64,000 bases of DNA from Streptomyces sp. CB02009 (GCF_001905825.1 NZ_LIVV01000013.1:88990-152989), one strand, 5' to 3'. Shown: positions 16,933 to 25,437, counted from the first letter of the stretch. Made by a program: numbers and translations. Notes: generated by a model from the letters alone, not told the origin.

Positions 16933-18080
16933 GCCGCCCACCGCCCCAGCGGCTCGATCAGGGTGAGGATGCTGAGGAGCACCACGGCGGGCACCGCGAA
17001 CACGGCCGCCGTGCAGGCCAGGGCCGAGGCCGGCGCCCGCCCGGCCGACCGCAGGTGCCGGGCGAGCCGGAACAGCTGCCAGGGCACGAGCGCCATCAGC
17101 AGTGCCACCACCGCCACGTCGCGCACCGGGGCGCCGCCGACCACGTACAGCGGGGGCAGCGGGAAGTGCTGGACCAGCGAGTACGAGCCGTAGCCCGTGG
17201 TCGTTCCCAGGGCCACGCCGATCAGCGCGGCCAGCGCCGCCGCCGACGGCAGCAGGACCGTCAGGGCCGGCCGGACCGGCGCCCCGGCACCGGAGCCGAA
17301 CAGACGCCGCCGGCCGTTCCGCCGACGGCTCCAGGTCACCCCGGCCAGCACCACGGCGGCCACCGCGCAGCCGCCCGCCAGCGATCCGCCGAAGGCGGCC
17401 GCCCCGATCCGCTGGCTCGGTCGCGAGGCGATCAGCAGCTCGGTGCCCGGCCGCTGCCCCGTGCCGATCCGCAGGGCGTACCGGCCGGCCTCGATCCGCT
17501 TGCCGTTCTCCACGATCCGGCCCTGCCGCAGCCGCCCCGCCCCGTCCCGGACGGCGTACGCGACGCCGTTCGCGACGTCGTACCGGTAGATGAGGCGGGG
17601 CGGCTTCGCGCCCTTCCTCTCCGGTACCAGTGCGATGCGCGGCCCGACGAGCTCCGGCAGGGCGGACCCGGCCGGTCCGTCCGCGTACAGGCCGTACTCC
17701 CCGGTCCTCGGCACGGTCAGCACCTGGCCCGGGACCGCCGGGACACGGTCGGCGCTGCGCAGCTCGTCCTCCCAGGCCCCCATGAAGCGGGTTTCCGCGC
17801 CGATGAGGACGACCCCCGCCAGGCACCACAGGGCCATCGCGAGGGCGTATCCGGCGCGGGTCGGGCCCAGGGAGACGGAGGTGCCGCCCAGCAGGCGTTC
17901 CTGGAGCCGGGCCGCGAGCCGGCGCAGTACGCCGCCCGCGGAGGGACGCCCGTCCCCCGATGGGCGTAGATCTGTGGAATCCCCGGTACGGAGCGCCCAA
18001 CTTGGTAGTCTTTCAACCAAGTTGAGTGACGGGAGGCCGATGCTGCCGGTCCCGGCAGCGCCCCTGTCGTGTGCAGTCAT
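16929..18080 (-). CDS. Multi-pass membrane protein, first gene of the CHAT operon
   Basis: 383 aa from ATG 18080 with AAGGGTGGG upstream; longer in-frame starts run into the divergent promoter. One helix near residue ~80 (GYALAMALWCLAGVVLIG) precedes a ~150-residue loop of beta character (RIALVPERKGAKPPRLIYRY), followed by four more helices (LAGGCAVAAVVLAGVTW; LTVLLPSAAALAALIGVAL; VAVVALLMALVPWQLF; CTAAVFAVPAVVLLSILTLI). No enzymatic motif recognised. Head of the minus-strand operon, starting 149 bp from the SARP-macro gene. Confidence 0.75.
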   Translation of the reverse strand: MTAHDRGAAGTGSIGLPSLNLVERLPSWALRTGDSTDLRPSGDGRPSAGGVLRRLAARLQERLLGGTSVSLGPTRAGYALAMALWCLAGVVLIGAETRFMGAWEDELRSADRVPAVPGQVLTVPRTGEYGLYADGPAGSALPELVGPRIALVPERKGAKPPRLIYRYDVANGVAYAVRDGAGRLRQGRIVENGKRIEAGRYALRIGTGQRPGTELLIASRPSQRIGAAAFGGSLAGGCAVAAVVLAGVTWSRRRNGRRRLFGSGAGAPVRPALTVLLPSAAALAALIGVALGTTTGYGSYSLVQHFPLPPLYVVGGAPVRDVAVVALLMALVPWQLFRLARHLRSAGRAPASALACTAAVFAVPAVVLLSILTLIEPLGRWAA

Positions 18081-18159
18081 GCGTTCGTTCCCACCCTTCA
18101 CGTCGGCGCAGCCCTGTTCGTGCGCCGATCCCCCGGTCGGCAAGGAGACCCCAGGCAGT

Positions 18160-18211
18160 GCTTCCGGTGAAATCCCCGTCGTGCTTCCGATCCGCTTCCG
18201 GTCCGCTTCCG
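18160..18211. promoter_or_regulatory. Heptamer direct repeats (GCTTCCG) phased at 11 bp: candidate SARP box
   Basis: GCTTCCG occurs at 18183, 18194 and 18205, each followed by ATCC or GTCC, giving three exact 11-bp units; a fourth copy lies at 18160. SARP-family activators bind heptameric direct repeats at 11-bp spacing. The adjacent gene encodes a SARP-type regulator. The array ends 17 bp before that gene's ATG, so it may autoregulate, and/or activate the divergent operon that starts ~100 bp away. Confidence 0.65.
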
Positions 18212-18228
18212 ATCCCGGGGAGGGCGTC

Positions 18229-19548
18229 ATGAGTGCCGGGGTGGACGTGGAAGTGCTGGGCCGGACCCGGCTGCGGGTGGACGGTGCTGAGGTGGCCGTG
18301 CCGCCGACCGCGCTGGCGGTGCTCGCCCGACTGCTCCTCGCCGACGGCGAGGCCGTGACCGTCGACGAGCTCTACCGGGACGTGTGGGAGGCCGGGCCCG
18401 GGCCGGTCGGCCGTGCCGACCGGGTCAGCGTGCAGAAGCGGATCGTGCAGTTACGCCAGGCCCTGTCCCGGGACACCGGCGGCGGGGCCCATCGGGCGGT
18501 CGTCAGCACGGAACCCGGCCCGGTGTCGGCGTACCGGCTGGATCTGCCGAGGGAGCGGGTGGACGCCCACCACTTCCGCGACCTGGTGGCGCTGGCCCAG
18601 CGGGCGGACGCGGTGACCGAGGCCTCCCTGCTGGAGAGCGCGCTCGCCCTGTGGCGGGGGAGGCCCCTCATGGCCGTGGAGCGGCTGCCGTTCGCCCGGC
18701 AGGGCATCGCGGACCTGTGCCGGGTCCGGCTGGAGGCACGCCGCGCACTCCTCCGCGTCAACCTCGAACTCGGCCGGGTGCCGGAGGCGTTGCGCACGGC
18801 CGAGGACCTGGCGGCCGATCTGCCGGGGGACGGGGAGGTCGCCGCCACGGTCGCCGAACTCCGCTCCCGCGTCCGCTCCCGACACCGCGGCCTGCTGCGG
18901 CGGGAGTTCGACGATCCCGCGGTCTCCGTCGTCATCGCCCGCGGTGACCTGCTGACCCAGCGGGACACTCATCTGGTGGTCGGATTCACCGACACCTTCG
19001 ACACCGCCACCGACCTCGACATCGTCATCAACCAGTCCAGTGTGCAAGGGCAGTTGGTCAGCCGTCTGTACGGCGGGGACCGGGCCAGGCTGGACCGCGA
19101 CCTGCGTGTCGCGCTGCGGGGCGTGGAGCCGGTCGCCAAGGAGTCGCGCACCGACAAGCGGCGCGGCAAGCTCGTCCGCTACCCGCTCGGCACGGTCGCG
19201 GTCCTCCGACTCCCGGGCGTCCGGGTCTTCGGCGTCGCCTACAGCCGGATGGGCAACGATCTGGTGGCCCGCTCCTCGGTACCCGAACTCGCCCACGGCC
19301 TCGACCGGTTGTGGGAGGCGCTGCGGGACCACGGCCAGCTGATGCCGGTGGCCCTCCCACTGGTGGGCTCCGGACTGGCCCGTCTGGACGGCACCCGCCA
19401 CGAGGACCTGCTGCGAATGATCGTCGAGTCCTTCGTGGCGGCCTCCCGCAGGGGCCGCTTCTGCCCCGCCCTGACCATCGTCCTTCCCCAGCCCGTGCTC
19501 GACCGCATCGGCATCCCGCAGATCGCCGCCGCACTGGCCGCCCCGTGA
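18229..19548 (+). CDS. SARP/BTAD transcriptional regulator fused to a ThsA-type macro domain
   Basis: 439 aa; ATG 18229 follows GGGGAGGG. Residues ~1-100 form an OmpR-like winged helix (LAVLARLLLADGEAVTVDEL; VSVQKRIVQLRQALSRD). Residues ~105-225 are a BTAD helical-repeat domain. Residues ~230-435 match the DUF6430/ThsA macro family: GDLLTQRDTHLVVGFTDTFD, SVQGQLVSRLYGGD, RGKLVRYPLGTVAVL, FGVAYSRMGNDLVARSSV, PLVGSGLARLDG. In Thoeris systems this macro family senses an ADP-ribose-type signal made by a TIR protein. Here it is fused to a DNA-binding activator in an operon with a TIR-like protein, so ligand-gated transcription is the natural inference. The stop overlaps the next GTG. Confidence 0.87.
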   Translation: MSAGVDVEVLGRTRLRVDGAEVAVPPTALAVLARLLLADGEAVTVDELYRDVWEAGPGPVGRADRVSVQKRIVQLRQALSRDTGGGAHRAVVSTEPGPVSAYRLDLPRERVDAHHFRDLVALAQRADAVTEASLLESALALWRGRPLMAVERLPFARQGIADLCRVRLEARRALLRVNLELGRVPEALRTAEDLAADLPGDGEVAATVAELRSRVRSRHRGLLRREFDDPAVSVVIARGDLLTQRDTHLVVGFTDTFDTATDLDIVINQSSVQGQLVSRLYGGDRARLDRDLRVALRGVEPVAKESRTDKRRGKLVRYPLGTVAVLRLPGVRVFGVAYSRMGNDLVARSSVPELAHGLDRLWEALRDHGQLMPVALPLVGSGLARLDGTRHEDLLRMIVESFVAASRRGRFCPALTIVLPQPVLDRIGIPQIAAALAAP

Positions 19549-20051
19549 GCCCGACGGAAACCGGAGACACCGTGCCGAACCCGGACCAGCACCCCGAGCA
19601 GTTCCCGCAGCGGTACTCGAACCCGACGCCTGGCCACCGCCCATCCGCGGAACCAGGCCCGAACCCGGCGCCGGGCCGGGTCCCATACTCGCGCCAGGTC
19701 CCGAGCCCCGTGGCCGCCGTCCTGTCCGGCACCCTGGGCTGGCGGCTCTCCCCGGAGGGATGGGAGGCGGTCGGCCGGGCCCTCGACGAGCTGGCGGCAG
19801 CCGGCGGCAGTCCCGATACGCCTGCCGGCCAGCGGGCGTTCGCGGCCCTGCTGGCGGCCGGACCGGGCCGCGTCCTACGGGCCGGAGCCGGCGCCGCCGC
19901 CCCCGGGCTCCCCGCACCGCCCCGTATCCGCGAACGCGTCAACCACCTGGTCCACCAGCTCACCACCCCCGCCCCCGACTCCACCGGCACGTCCGGTGCC
20001 GAGGCCCGGCCGGCGGCGGGTGGCCGTCCCGAGGAGGGCAGGGACGGATGA
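19545..20051 (+). CDS. CATASP-like (CATRA-associated small protein)
   Basis: 168 aa from GTG 19545, which overlaps the SARP-macro stop (GTGA); its own stop overlaps the CATRA ATG (ATGA). The first ~55 residues are Pro-rich and disordered. The core (~58-145) is helical: VAAVLSGTLGWRLSPEGW, VGRALDELAAAGG and PPRIRERVNHLVHQL. Shape, position and sequence fit the small protein that regularly precedes CATRA genes. Role unknown, probably an adaptor for the CATRA protein; assignment is by recall of the family. Confidence 0.7.
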   Translation: MSPTETGDTVPNPDQHPEQFPQRYSNPTPGHRPSAEPGPNPAPGRVPYSRQVPSPVAAVLSGTLGWRLSPEGWEAVGRALDELAAAGGSPDTPAGQRAFAALLAAGPGRVLRAGAGAAAPGLPAPPRIRERVNHLVHQLTTPAPDSTGTSGAEARPAAGGRPEEGRDG

Positions 20052-22015
20052 GCCCTGCACGCGGGGCGGGGACCGAAGCCGGACCTGGAGCTGGAGCTGG
20101 AGCTGAAGCCGAAGTCGAAGCCGGATCTGGATCTGGAGCCGGATCCGAAGTCGGCTCCGGAGTATCCGAAGTCGGCTCCGGAGCTGTAGAGGAACCGCGG
20201 CTGATCGTCCACCTGTACGCGCCCTGCGAGGGCCCGGATGCCGCGGCGGCCTACGAGGGCCTGCGGGGTATCTGGTCGGCGGCCCGTTCGCTGTTCCGGA
20301 TGGACCGGCCGATCCCGGGCGTGGGCCTGCCGCACGACCTGCCCGAGGAGCCGCCGGGTCCGGCGCCCCGGACGGCCGGCGGGCCGGCCGAGGAGCCCCT
20401 GGCCACCCAGGAGTGCCCCGACGAGGGTTTCCAGGCCGTCCTGCGCCGTCACCACGACGTGCTGGTCCTGTCGGCCGCCCTCGCCCCGGGGGCCATGCGC
20501 GCCCCGGGCGGATCAACCGTCGACCCGTCGAACCGGCCTGTCCCGCACGATCCGGTCGGCCTTCCCTGGGCGCCGGGACCGGACCGGCTCGACGCGCTCT
20601 GGGACGTAGTCAGCGGTGGCCGGACCGGTGCCCTGCTCGGTGGTGCCCGGCTCCACCTGTGCCGGGCCGCACCCGGCCAGGCCCCCGTGCCGCCAGGCAC
20701 CGACGTGGTCGCTCTGGACCGGGGCGTGACCCTCTGGGAGCCCGGTCCCGGCGACGACGCACGGGCCGAACGCCGCCTGCACCTCGCCGCGGACACCGCG
20801 GACGACGACCTGCTGAGCGCCTGGACCTGGTCCCGCGGCGACCTCGCCTTGCCGCGGCTGGCGCGCTACCTGCTCCACGCCGCCAAACTCCGCTACGAAC
20901 TGAGGGTGTTCGAACGCGACACCGGTGACGTGCGGCTGCCGGACGTCGACCCCGGGCCGCCGGACGACAGGCCCGGAGCCCTCGACCGCACGGCCGGGCT
21001 GCTCGCCCGGCGGCGCGCCGCGGCCGCCGTCCTCGCGATCTCCCTCAGGGAACTGCACCGCACCGGGACGATCGCCGCCGCGAACATGGCCGAGACCCTG
21101 CGCGACCGGGGGCCGATGGTCCTCGCCGGGGCTGGGCCGTTCGCCGACGACCGGCAGCTGGCCGACTGGTTCCTCGCCCGGGTCGACGACGAGGCCCACT
21201 ACCTCGAACTGACCGCGTCCCAGGCGGAACAGGCCCTCGCCCTGCTGCCCCCGCCGCCCGCCCCGCCACCCGAGCCCTTTCCCACCCCGCCCGGGCTGCC
21301 CCGAGCGACGTCCGACCCGCACCCGAACAGATCCGAGCCACCCGACACCGTGTCCCACCCACACCCGAGTCGATCCCGACCCGAGGCGTCCCGCTCCGCG
21401 CCTGCCCCGGCCGGTGCGCCACCCGCAGGTCGGCAGGACCCCGCAGACGGGGATGTCGCCCGCACCGTGTTCGTGGTCCACGGCCGCGACGACCAGGCGC
21501 GCGACGCCGTGTTCACGTTTCTCCGCGCGCTGGACCTGAGGCCGCTGGAATGGGAGACCCTGGTCGCTGGGACCGGCAGCGCCGCGCCCTACCTCGGCGA
21601 GGTCATCGGCCACGCGGTCCGCCGCGCCCAGGCCACTCTGGTCCTGATGACCCCTGACGACGTGGTGAACCTGCACCCGGGCCTGGGCGGGGACGGCGGT
21701 GACGGAACCGGTACGGGTCTGCAGGCCCGCCCCAACGTGCTCCTCGAACTGGGCATGGCGCTGGCCGCGTATCCGGACCGCACCGTCATCGTGAAGGCCG
21801 GGGACCAGCGGGAGGTCACCGACTTGGGCGGTCGCAACTTCATCCGGCTGGACGCCGATCCGGCCTGCCGTCGGAAGATCGCGGACCGGCTGCGGTCGGC
21901 GGGCTGCCGGGTCGACGACACCGGCCAGGACTGGCTGGCTCCCGGCCTGTTCGCGGCGCTGGACGCCTACAGCCGCACCCTCCCGGTCCCGGACCCGCCG
22001 GCCTCGATGCGCTGA
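20048..22015 (+). CDS. CATRA protein with C-terminal TIR-like effector domain
   Basis: 655 aa. After a repeat-encoded Gly/Ala/Glu/Ser linker (~1-48) comes a CATRA-N-like domain: RLIVHLYAPCEGPDAAAAYE, IPGVGLPHDLPE, FQAVLRRHHDVLVLSAALAP, then SAWTWSRGDLALPRLARYLL. A CATRA-C-like helical segment follows (~310-400; RRRAAAAVLAISLRELHRTG, ADWFLARVDDEAHYLE). After a Pro-rich linker, residues ~472-650 form a TIR-like nucleotide-binding domain: TVFVVHGRDDQARDAVFTFL, LVLMTPDDV and NVLLELGMALAAYPDRTV, where Glu567 is the likely catalytic Glu. Such TIR domains cleave NAD+ or make ADP-ribose signals. It is the probable sensor-effector of the island, with the CHAT protease and macro-SARP as partners. Confidence 0.85.
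   Translation: MSPARGAGTEAGPGAGAGAEAEVEAGSGSGAGSEVGSGVSEVGSGAVEEPRLIVHLYAPCEGPDAAAAYEGLRGIWSAARSLFRMDRPIPGVGLPHDLPEEPPGPAPRTAGGPAEEPLATQECPDEGFQAVLRRHHDVLVLSAALAPGAMRAPGGSTVDPSNRPVPHDPVGLPWAPGPDRLDALWDVVSGGRTGALLGGARLHLCRAAPGQAPVPPGTDVVALDRGVTLWEPGPGDDARAERRLHLAADTADDDLLSAWTWSRGDLALPRLARYLLHAAKLRYELRVFERDTGDVRLPDVDPGPPDDRPGALDRTAGLLARRRAAAAVLAISLRELHRTGTIAAANMAETLRDRGPMVLAGAGPFADDRQLADWFLARVDDEAHYLELTASQAEQALALLPPPPAPPPEPFPTPPGLPRATSDPHPNRSEPPDTVSHPHPSRSRPEASRSAPAPAGAPPAGRQDPADGDVARTVFVVHGRDDQARDAVFTFLRALDLRPLEWETLVAGTGSAAPYLGEVIGHAVRRAQATLVLMTPDDVVNLHPGLGGDGGDGTGTGLQARPNVLLELGMALAAYPDRTVIVKAGDQREVTDLGGRNFIRLDADPACRRKIADRLRSAGCRVDDTGQDWLAPGLFAALDAYSRTLPVPDPPASMR
20073..20190 (+). repeat. Low-complexity 6-bp-periodic repeats at the CATRA 5' end
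   Basis: Degenerate hexamers of GGAGCT, GAAGCC and GGATCT type encode alternating Gly/Ala/Glu/Ser; a near-duplicate 'GAAGTCGGCTCCGGAG' recurs at ~20147 and ~20169. Because the unit is 6 bp, expansion or contraction keeps the frame. Confidence 0.7.
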
Positions 22016-22490
22016 GGCCCGGCGCGCGGCCGCCGCGCGAGTGGCCGGTGCCGAGGCGCCGAATGGCGGCGGGCGGGCGATGACGAAGCGCGGGCAGCTC
22101 GCGTCGTCCGCACACGGCGACGCCCGGCACCGTTGGTGGCGCGGGGCGTCGTGGGACCGGCCTGCCGGGCCGGGGGAGCGGCCGTCAGCGGTGCCGCGCC
22201 AGCTTGCGAAGGAGGCGCTGTGCCTGACCGTGCCTGTGGGGGTCGGATGTGGCCCGGCGGACGAACGCCGCCCTCCGCCGGCGCCGGGCGCTCCTCCGGG
22301 GAGCGGTCACGCACGTCCAGATCCTGTGCACGATGTCCGCCTCCCTCCTCCCCGGAGCTGGGGCACGGCGCTTCCGCACGGGCCGCTCGTCGTGGCGCCG
22401 GTGCGTGAGTCGCTCGATACGGCGCCTCTATACGGGCGTGTCCCGACGCGGCGTCTCCGTGTGTGGGGGCAGCTCGATCCCGCTAAGGGG
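22016..22490. other. No supported gene between the CATRA and cupin genes
   Basis: This 475-bp stretch has open frames in several registers but none with a convincing ribosome site or recognisable protein. It separates the conflict operon from the convergent cupin gene. Confidence 0.5.
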
Positions 22491-22775
22491 TTACTTGAGC
22501 TCGATCTCGAGGAAGGCGAGCGGCTCGGTGCCGGCGTTGACGACCTCGTGTTCGCTGCCGGCCGACCGCGCGTAGGACTCACCGGCCCTGAGCTCCGAGA
22601 GGGTGCTGCGCCCGTCGGGGGTGATCACACGCGTCCGCCCGTCGGTGACGGGGACGACGACGTAGTCGTAGGCGTGCACATGGTTGCCGGTCGACTGGCC
22701 GGGTTCGAAGTCCCAGCGGGTGACGCGGACCCGGCCGTCCTCGTGCTGTGTGGTCACGCGTGCCGTGGTGGTCAT
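22491..22775 (-). CDS. Small cupin-domain protein
   Basis: 94 aa forming a single cupin barrel. GQSTGNHVHAYDYVVVPVT holds the metal-ligand-like histidines; a second motif region is GESYARSAGSEHEVVNAG. Single-domain cupins of this length often bind small molecules or act as isomerases/dioxygenases; the substrate is unknown. Monocistronic and convergent with the CATRA operon. Confidence 0.8.
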   Translation of the reverse strand: MTTTARVTTQHEDGRVRVTRWDFEPGQSTGNHVHAYDYVVVPVTDGRTRVITPDGRSTLSELRAGESYARSAGSEHEVVNAGTEPLAFLEIELK

Positions 22776-22966
22776 GGTCGCTCTTTTCGCGGTCGTCGCT
22801 TCGGGCGCCGCGGCCGGGCCGCACCGCCCCGACCAGCAGCTTAACCGCAGGGTCGGCCCGTGCGGACAGCGTCGGCACCCTCGTGGCGCAGAGCCGTCAC
22901 CAGCGTGCCGAACTACCGAGGGCTGAGCCCGGTGAACGGGCTATCCAGACTTCTCAATGTCGGTGT

Positions 22967-23416
22967 CTAGCCGTTGCGGTTGTCGTCCGGGCGGGGTGAT
23001 GCCGCTGGTTCAACGCTTACCTGGATGGCTCGTTTCCGAAGTTGAACTGCCAGGATCTCCATCTCGACGAGCGTGCCGATGAGACCGGTCTCGACGAGCT
23101 GCGTAGCCTGCGTTCGTGCTTCGCCCAGGGACAGTTCCCGTGCGCTGCGCAGCGCCTGCAGCACCGGAACGAGGCTTGGCACGTCTCCGGACAGGCGAAG
23201 CCGCGCCGCCCCGTGTGCTTGCAGCAGGGCTTGTCGAATGTTCTCGGGCGTGACGGGTCCGCTGTCTTGCTCGCACCACCCGTCCGAGCAGTCCGCGCAT
23301 CGTCCTTCGGTGCCCCAGCAGAGCATGCCCTCGTCGAAGAACTGACCGACATCGACGGTCGTCGTTCCTCCGCAGGCCCTGCACCGGTCTGTGACCTGTA
23401 CTCCTTGCGTGATCAC
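22967..23416 (-). CDS. Hypothetical protein with N-terminal zinc-binding motif
   Basis: 149 aa. The N-terminus has DRCRACGGTTTVDVG and, ~20 residues later, CWGTEGRCADCSDGWCEQ, giving CxxC pairs suited to one zinc. The C-terminal ~100 residues are helical (NIRQALLQAHGAARLRLSGD; ETGLIGTLVEMEILAVQL). Such proteins recur as solitary genes in Streptomyces; function unknown. Confidence 0.7.
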   Translation of the reverse strand: MITQGVQVTDRCRACGGTTTVDVGQFFDEGMLCWGTEGRCADCSDGWCEQDSGPVTPENIRQALLQAHGAARLRLSGDVPSLVPVLQALRSARELSLGEARTQATQLVETGLIGTLVEMEILAVQLRKRAIQVSVEPAASPRPDDNRNG

Positions 23417-24131
23417 AGGGGCTCCTCAGCGTCATCGGTCCATGCTGATGGGATCATCCCTGAGAGGTCGGCTCTCGTCGATGATCAGGTTTGTCACTGG
23501 CGGGAGACCCTATGGGGCGGTCGCCTCAGGTGGCGTGAGTTCGTAGTGTCGCTGGCCCCGGAGTAGCGCCCACAGCACGTTGCTCCGTCGCCGGGTCGGC
23601 GCCAGGCCTGCTTGGGACTGTTTCATGTCCTCGGCCCTGTTTGCGCTCGTGGTGCCGGCGTAATTCCGAGCAGCAGGTGATGTGGCTCATGGCGGCGATC
23701 GTCTTCTCTCCGGCATCGCTGGTGGTGTGCTGCCGTTCGGCAGCCTCCATGGCGGTGCGGACCAGGGCTTTGCACCAGCGGAGCTGACGGTTCCGGAGCC
23801 ACTGTTCGAGCCGGCTCGCGCTGCGCCGGCGGACGGCCGCTGGTGTCTGGTGAGGAGGACCAGGGGCCGGTGGTTGCCCAGGTCAAGGGCGATCCTCACT
23901 CGCTGTTCCCCGTACCGCATCGCGATGATCTGGGTGCGGGGTGAGGGGACCATGCCGACGAGCAGGGGGTTGTGCTGAAGCCGCTGTTGCCGGTCGCGGT
24001 GATGAGCCGACCGTCGTGCGGCCGACGGAGGCTGGCCGACAGGATCCATTGAGGACCGTAGCTGTCCGCATCGTGGGCCAAGGTGTGGGTGTGGCCGGAG
24101 AGGCCGGTGGCGAAGGATTCGAGGAGTCGGC
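23417..24131. other. Degenerate region; possible dead coding sequence on the minus strand
   Basis: No intact gene. Minus-strand reading gives protein-like pieces in shifting frames (e.g. LVGMVPSPRTQIIAMRYGEQ then RIALDLGNHRPLVLLTRHQR at ~23.85-23.95 kb, and EAAERQHTTSDAGEKTIAAM at ~23.7 kb), consistent with a frameshifted gene. Its family is not recognised. Confidence 0.35.
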
Positions 24132-24947
24132 ATGACGTTTCTGGTGGCGGGTGCGACCGGTACGGTCGGGCGGCAGGTCGTGGGAGCGCTGCGGGAGGCC
24201 GGGGCGCCGGTACGGGCGTTGACCCGGCGGCCTGGGGAGGCCATGTTCGGTCCGGGGGTCGAGGTCGTCGGGGGTGACCTGACCGACGCGGCGTCGCTCG
24301 CGTCGGCGCTGGACGGCGTGGCAGCCGTGCACCTGATCAACTTCGGCGGCGACGGCTACGCCCCGCTGGAGAACGGCAGGGAGCTGGTGGCGATGATCGA
24401 GGCCGCTGGGGTGCGCCGGGTCACCATGCTCGCCGGCTGGTCGGAGTCGACTCTGGAGCCGGCCGTGCGGGCGTCAGGTCTCGCGTGGACCGTGGTGGCG
24501 CCGACCGAGATCATGGCCAACGCCCTGGAGTGGGCGGACGAGGTGCGCGCGGGACGGGTCGAGCGGCCGTACGGGGACTCGCGCACCGCGATGGTGCATG
24601 AGGGGGACATCGGCGCGGTGGCGGCGGCGGCGCTGCTGGAGGACGGGCACGCGGGGGAGGAGTACCTGCTGACCGGCCCGGAGCGCATCTCGCTGCGGGA
24701 GAAGATCGCCGCGCTGGGCTCGGCGGTCGGCCGTGAGGTGGAGTTCGTCGAACTGACCCCGGACCAGGCGCGTGAGGCGATGCGGGCGCAGGGCGTGCCG
24801 GAGCACATGATCGACTTCCAGCTGGAGGTGTTCGCCGAACCGCCGGTCGAGTACAACACCCCGAACGGCGTCGTCGAGAAGGTGACCGGACGGCCGGCGC
24901 GCACGTTCGCCCAGTGGGCGGAGCAGAACGCCACCGCGTTCCGGTGA
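24132..24947 (+). CDS. NmrA-like NAD(P)-binding reductase (atypical SDR)
   Basis: 271 aa. The nucleotide-binding motif is VAGATGTVGRQVV at residues ~4-16. The typical SDR catalytic Tyr-Lys is absent, as in NmrA/HSCARG-type atypical SDRs. The middle (WTVVAPTEIMANALEW; HEGDIGAVAAAALLEDGHAG) matches these proteins, which act as quinone/NADPH oxidoreductases or redox sensors. ATG 24132 follows GAGGAG. A strong hairpin ends the transcript 7 bp after the stop. Confidence 0.87.
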   Translation: MTFLVAGATGTVGRQVVGALREAGAPVRALTRRPGEAMFGPGVEVVGGDLTDAASLASALDGVAAVHLINFGGDGYAPLENGRELVAMIEAAGVRRVTMLAGWSESTLEPAVRASGLAWTVVAPTEIMANALEWADEVRAGRVERPYGDSRTAMVHEGDIGAVAAAALLEDGHAGEEYLLTGPERISLREKIAALGSAVGREVEFVELTPDQAREAMRAQGVPEHMIDFQLEVFAEPPVEYNTPNGVVEKVTGRPARTFAQWAEQNATAFR

Positions 24948-24954
24948 GAGTCCT

Positions 24955-24986
24955 CCGGCCCGCCGCCGGGGTCGGCGGCGGGCCGG
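24955..24986 (+). terminator. Perfect 13-bp hairpin after the NmrA-like gene
   Basis: Arms CCGGCCCGCCGCC (24955-24967) and GGCGGCGGGCCGG (24974-24986) with a 6-nt loop, directly downstream of the stop codon. Confidence 0.8.
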
Positions 24987-25437
24987 ACGTGGGTGGGCGG
25001 GACGCGTCCCCAGCCGTCGGGCAAGCGAGGCGGGGTTCGATGCGGGCGGCGCGGTGAGCCTGTCGTACTCGCCAGAACCTGGTACGTGACCAGAGCGGTG
25101 CGGAGATGGTCGAGGGACCGGGTTCTGCACTTGCTGGAGGCGTGAGCGGTGGTGGCCAGGACGTCGTGGGGTCAACGGCTGTCCGGCGGCCACGAGGCCG
25201 GTCAGCAGACGGGGGAGTTCCAGGCCCACGCGACGGCGGTACCGCGCTCGGGCGCCCCACTACTGTCGCCTGGGCAACGGCACGTGCGGAGGCCGGGGAC
25301 GCCAGATTGCGGCCCTGGCCCGGCTGTCACCACCCACCGTTTGCGTAATGACTTGCGTACTTCTACGGAGGCGACCGGGTCAGCGAGCCGGAGAGGCTGT
25401 GAGCCGCCCATCCGATCCGCTGCAGACCGGAGAAACC
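24987..25437. other. No supported gene
   Basis: About 450 bp before the secreted-protein gene. Open frames here are Arg/Pro-rich and lack start signals. It must hold the promoter of the secreted protein/Fic pair; no clear -10/-35 or operator was identified. Confidence 0.45.

Noticed and set aside
17590..18228. Upstream extension of the SARP-macro protein
   Set aside because: Antisense to the membrane-protein gene; the ATG at 18229 has a strong ribosome site and begins directly at the winged-helix domain.
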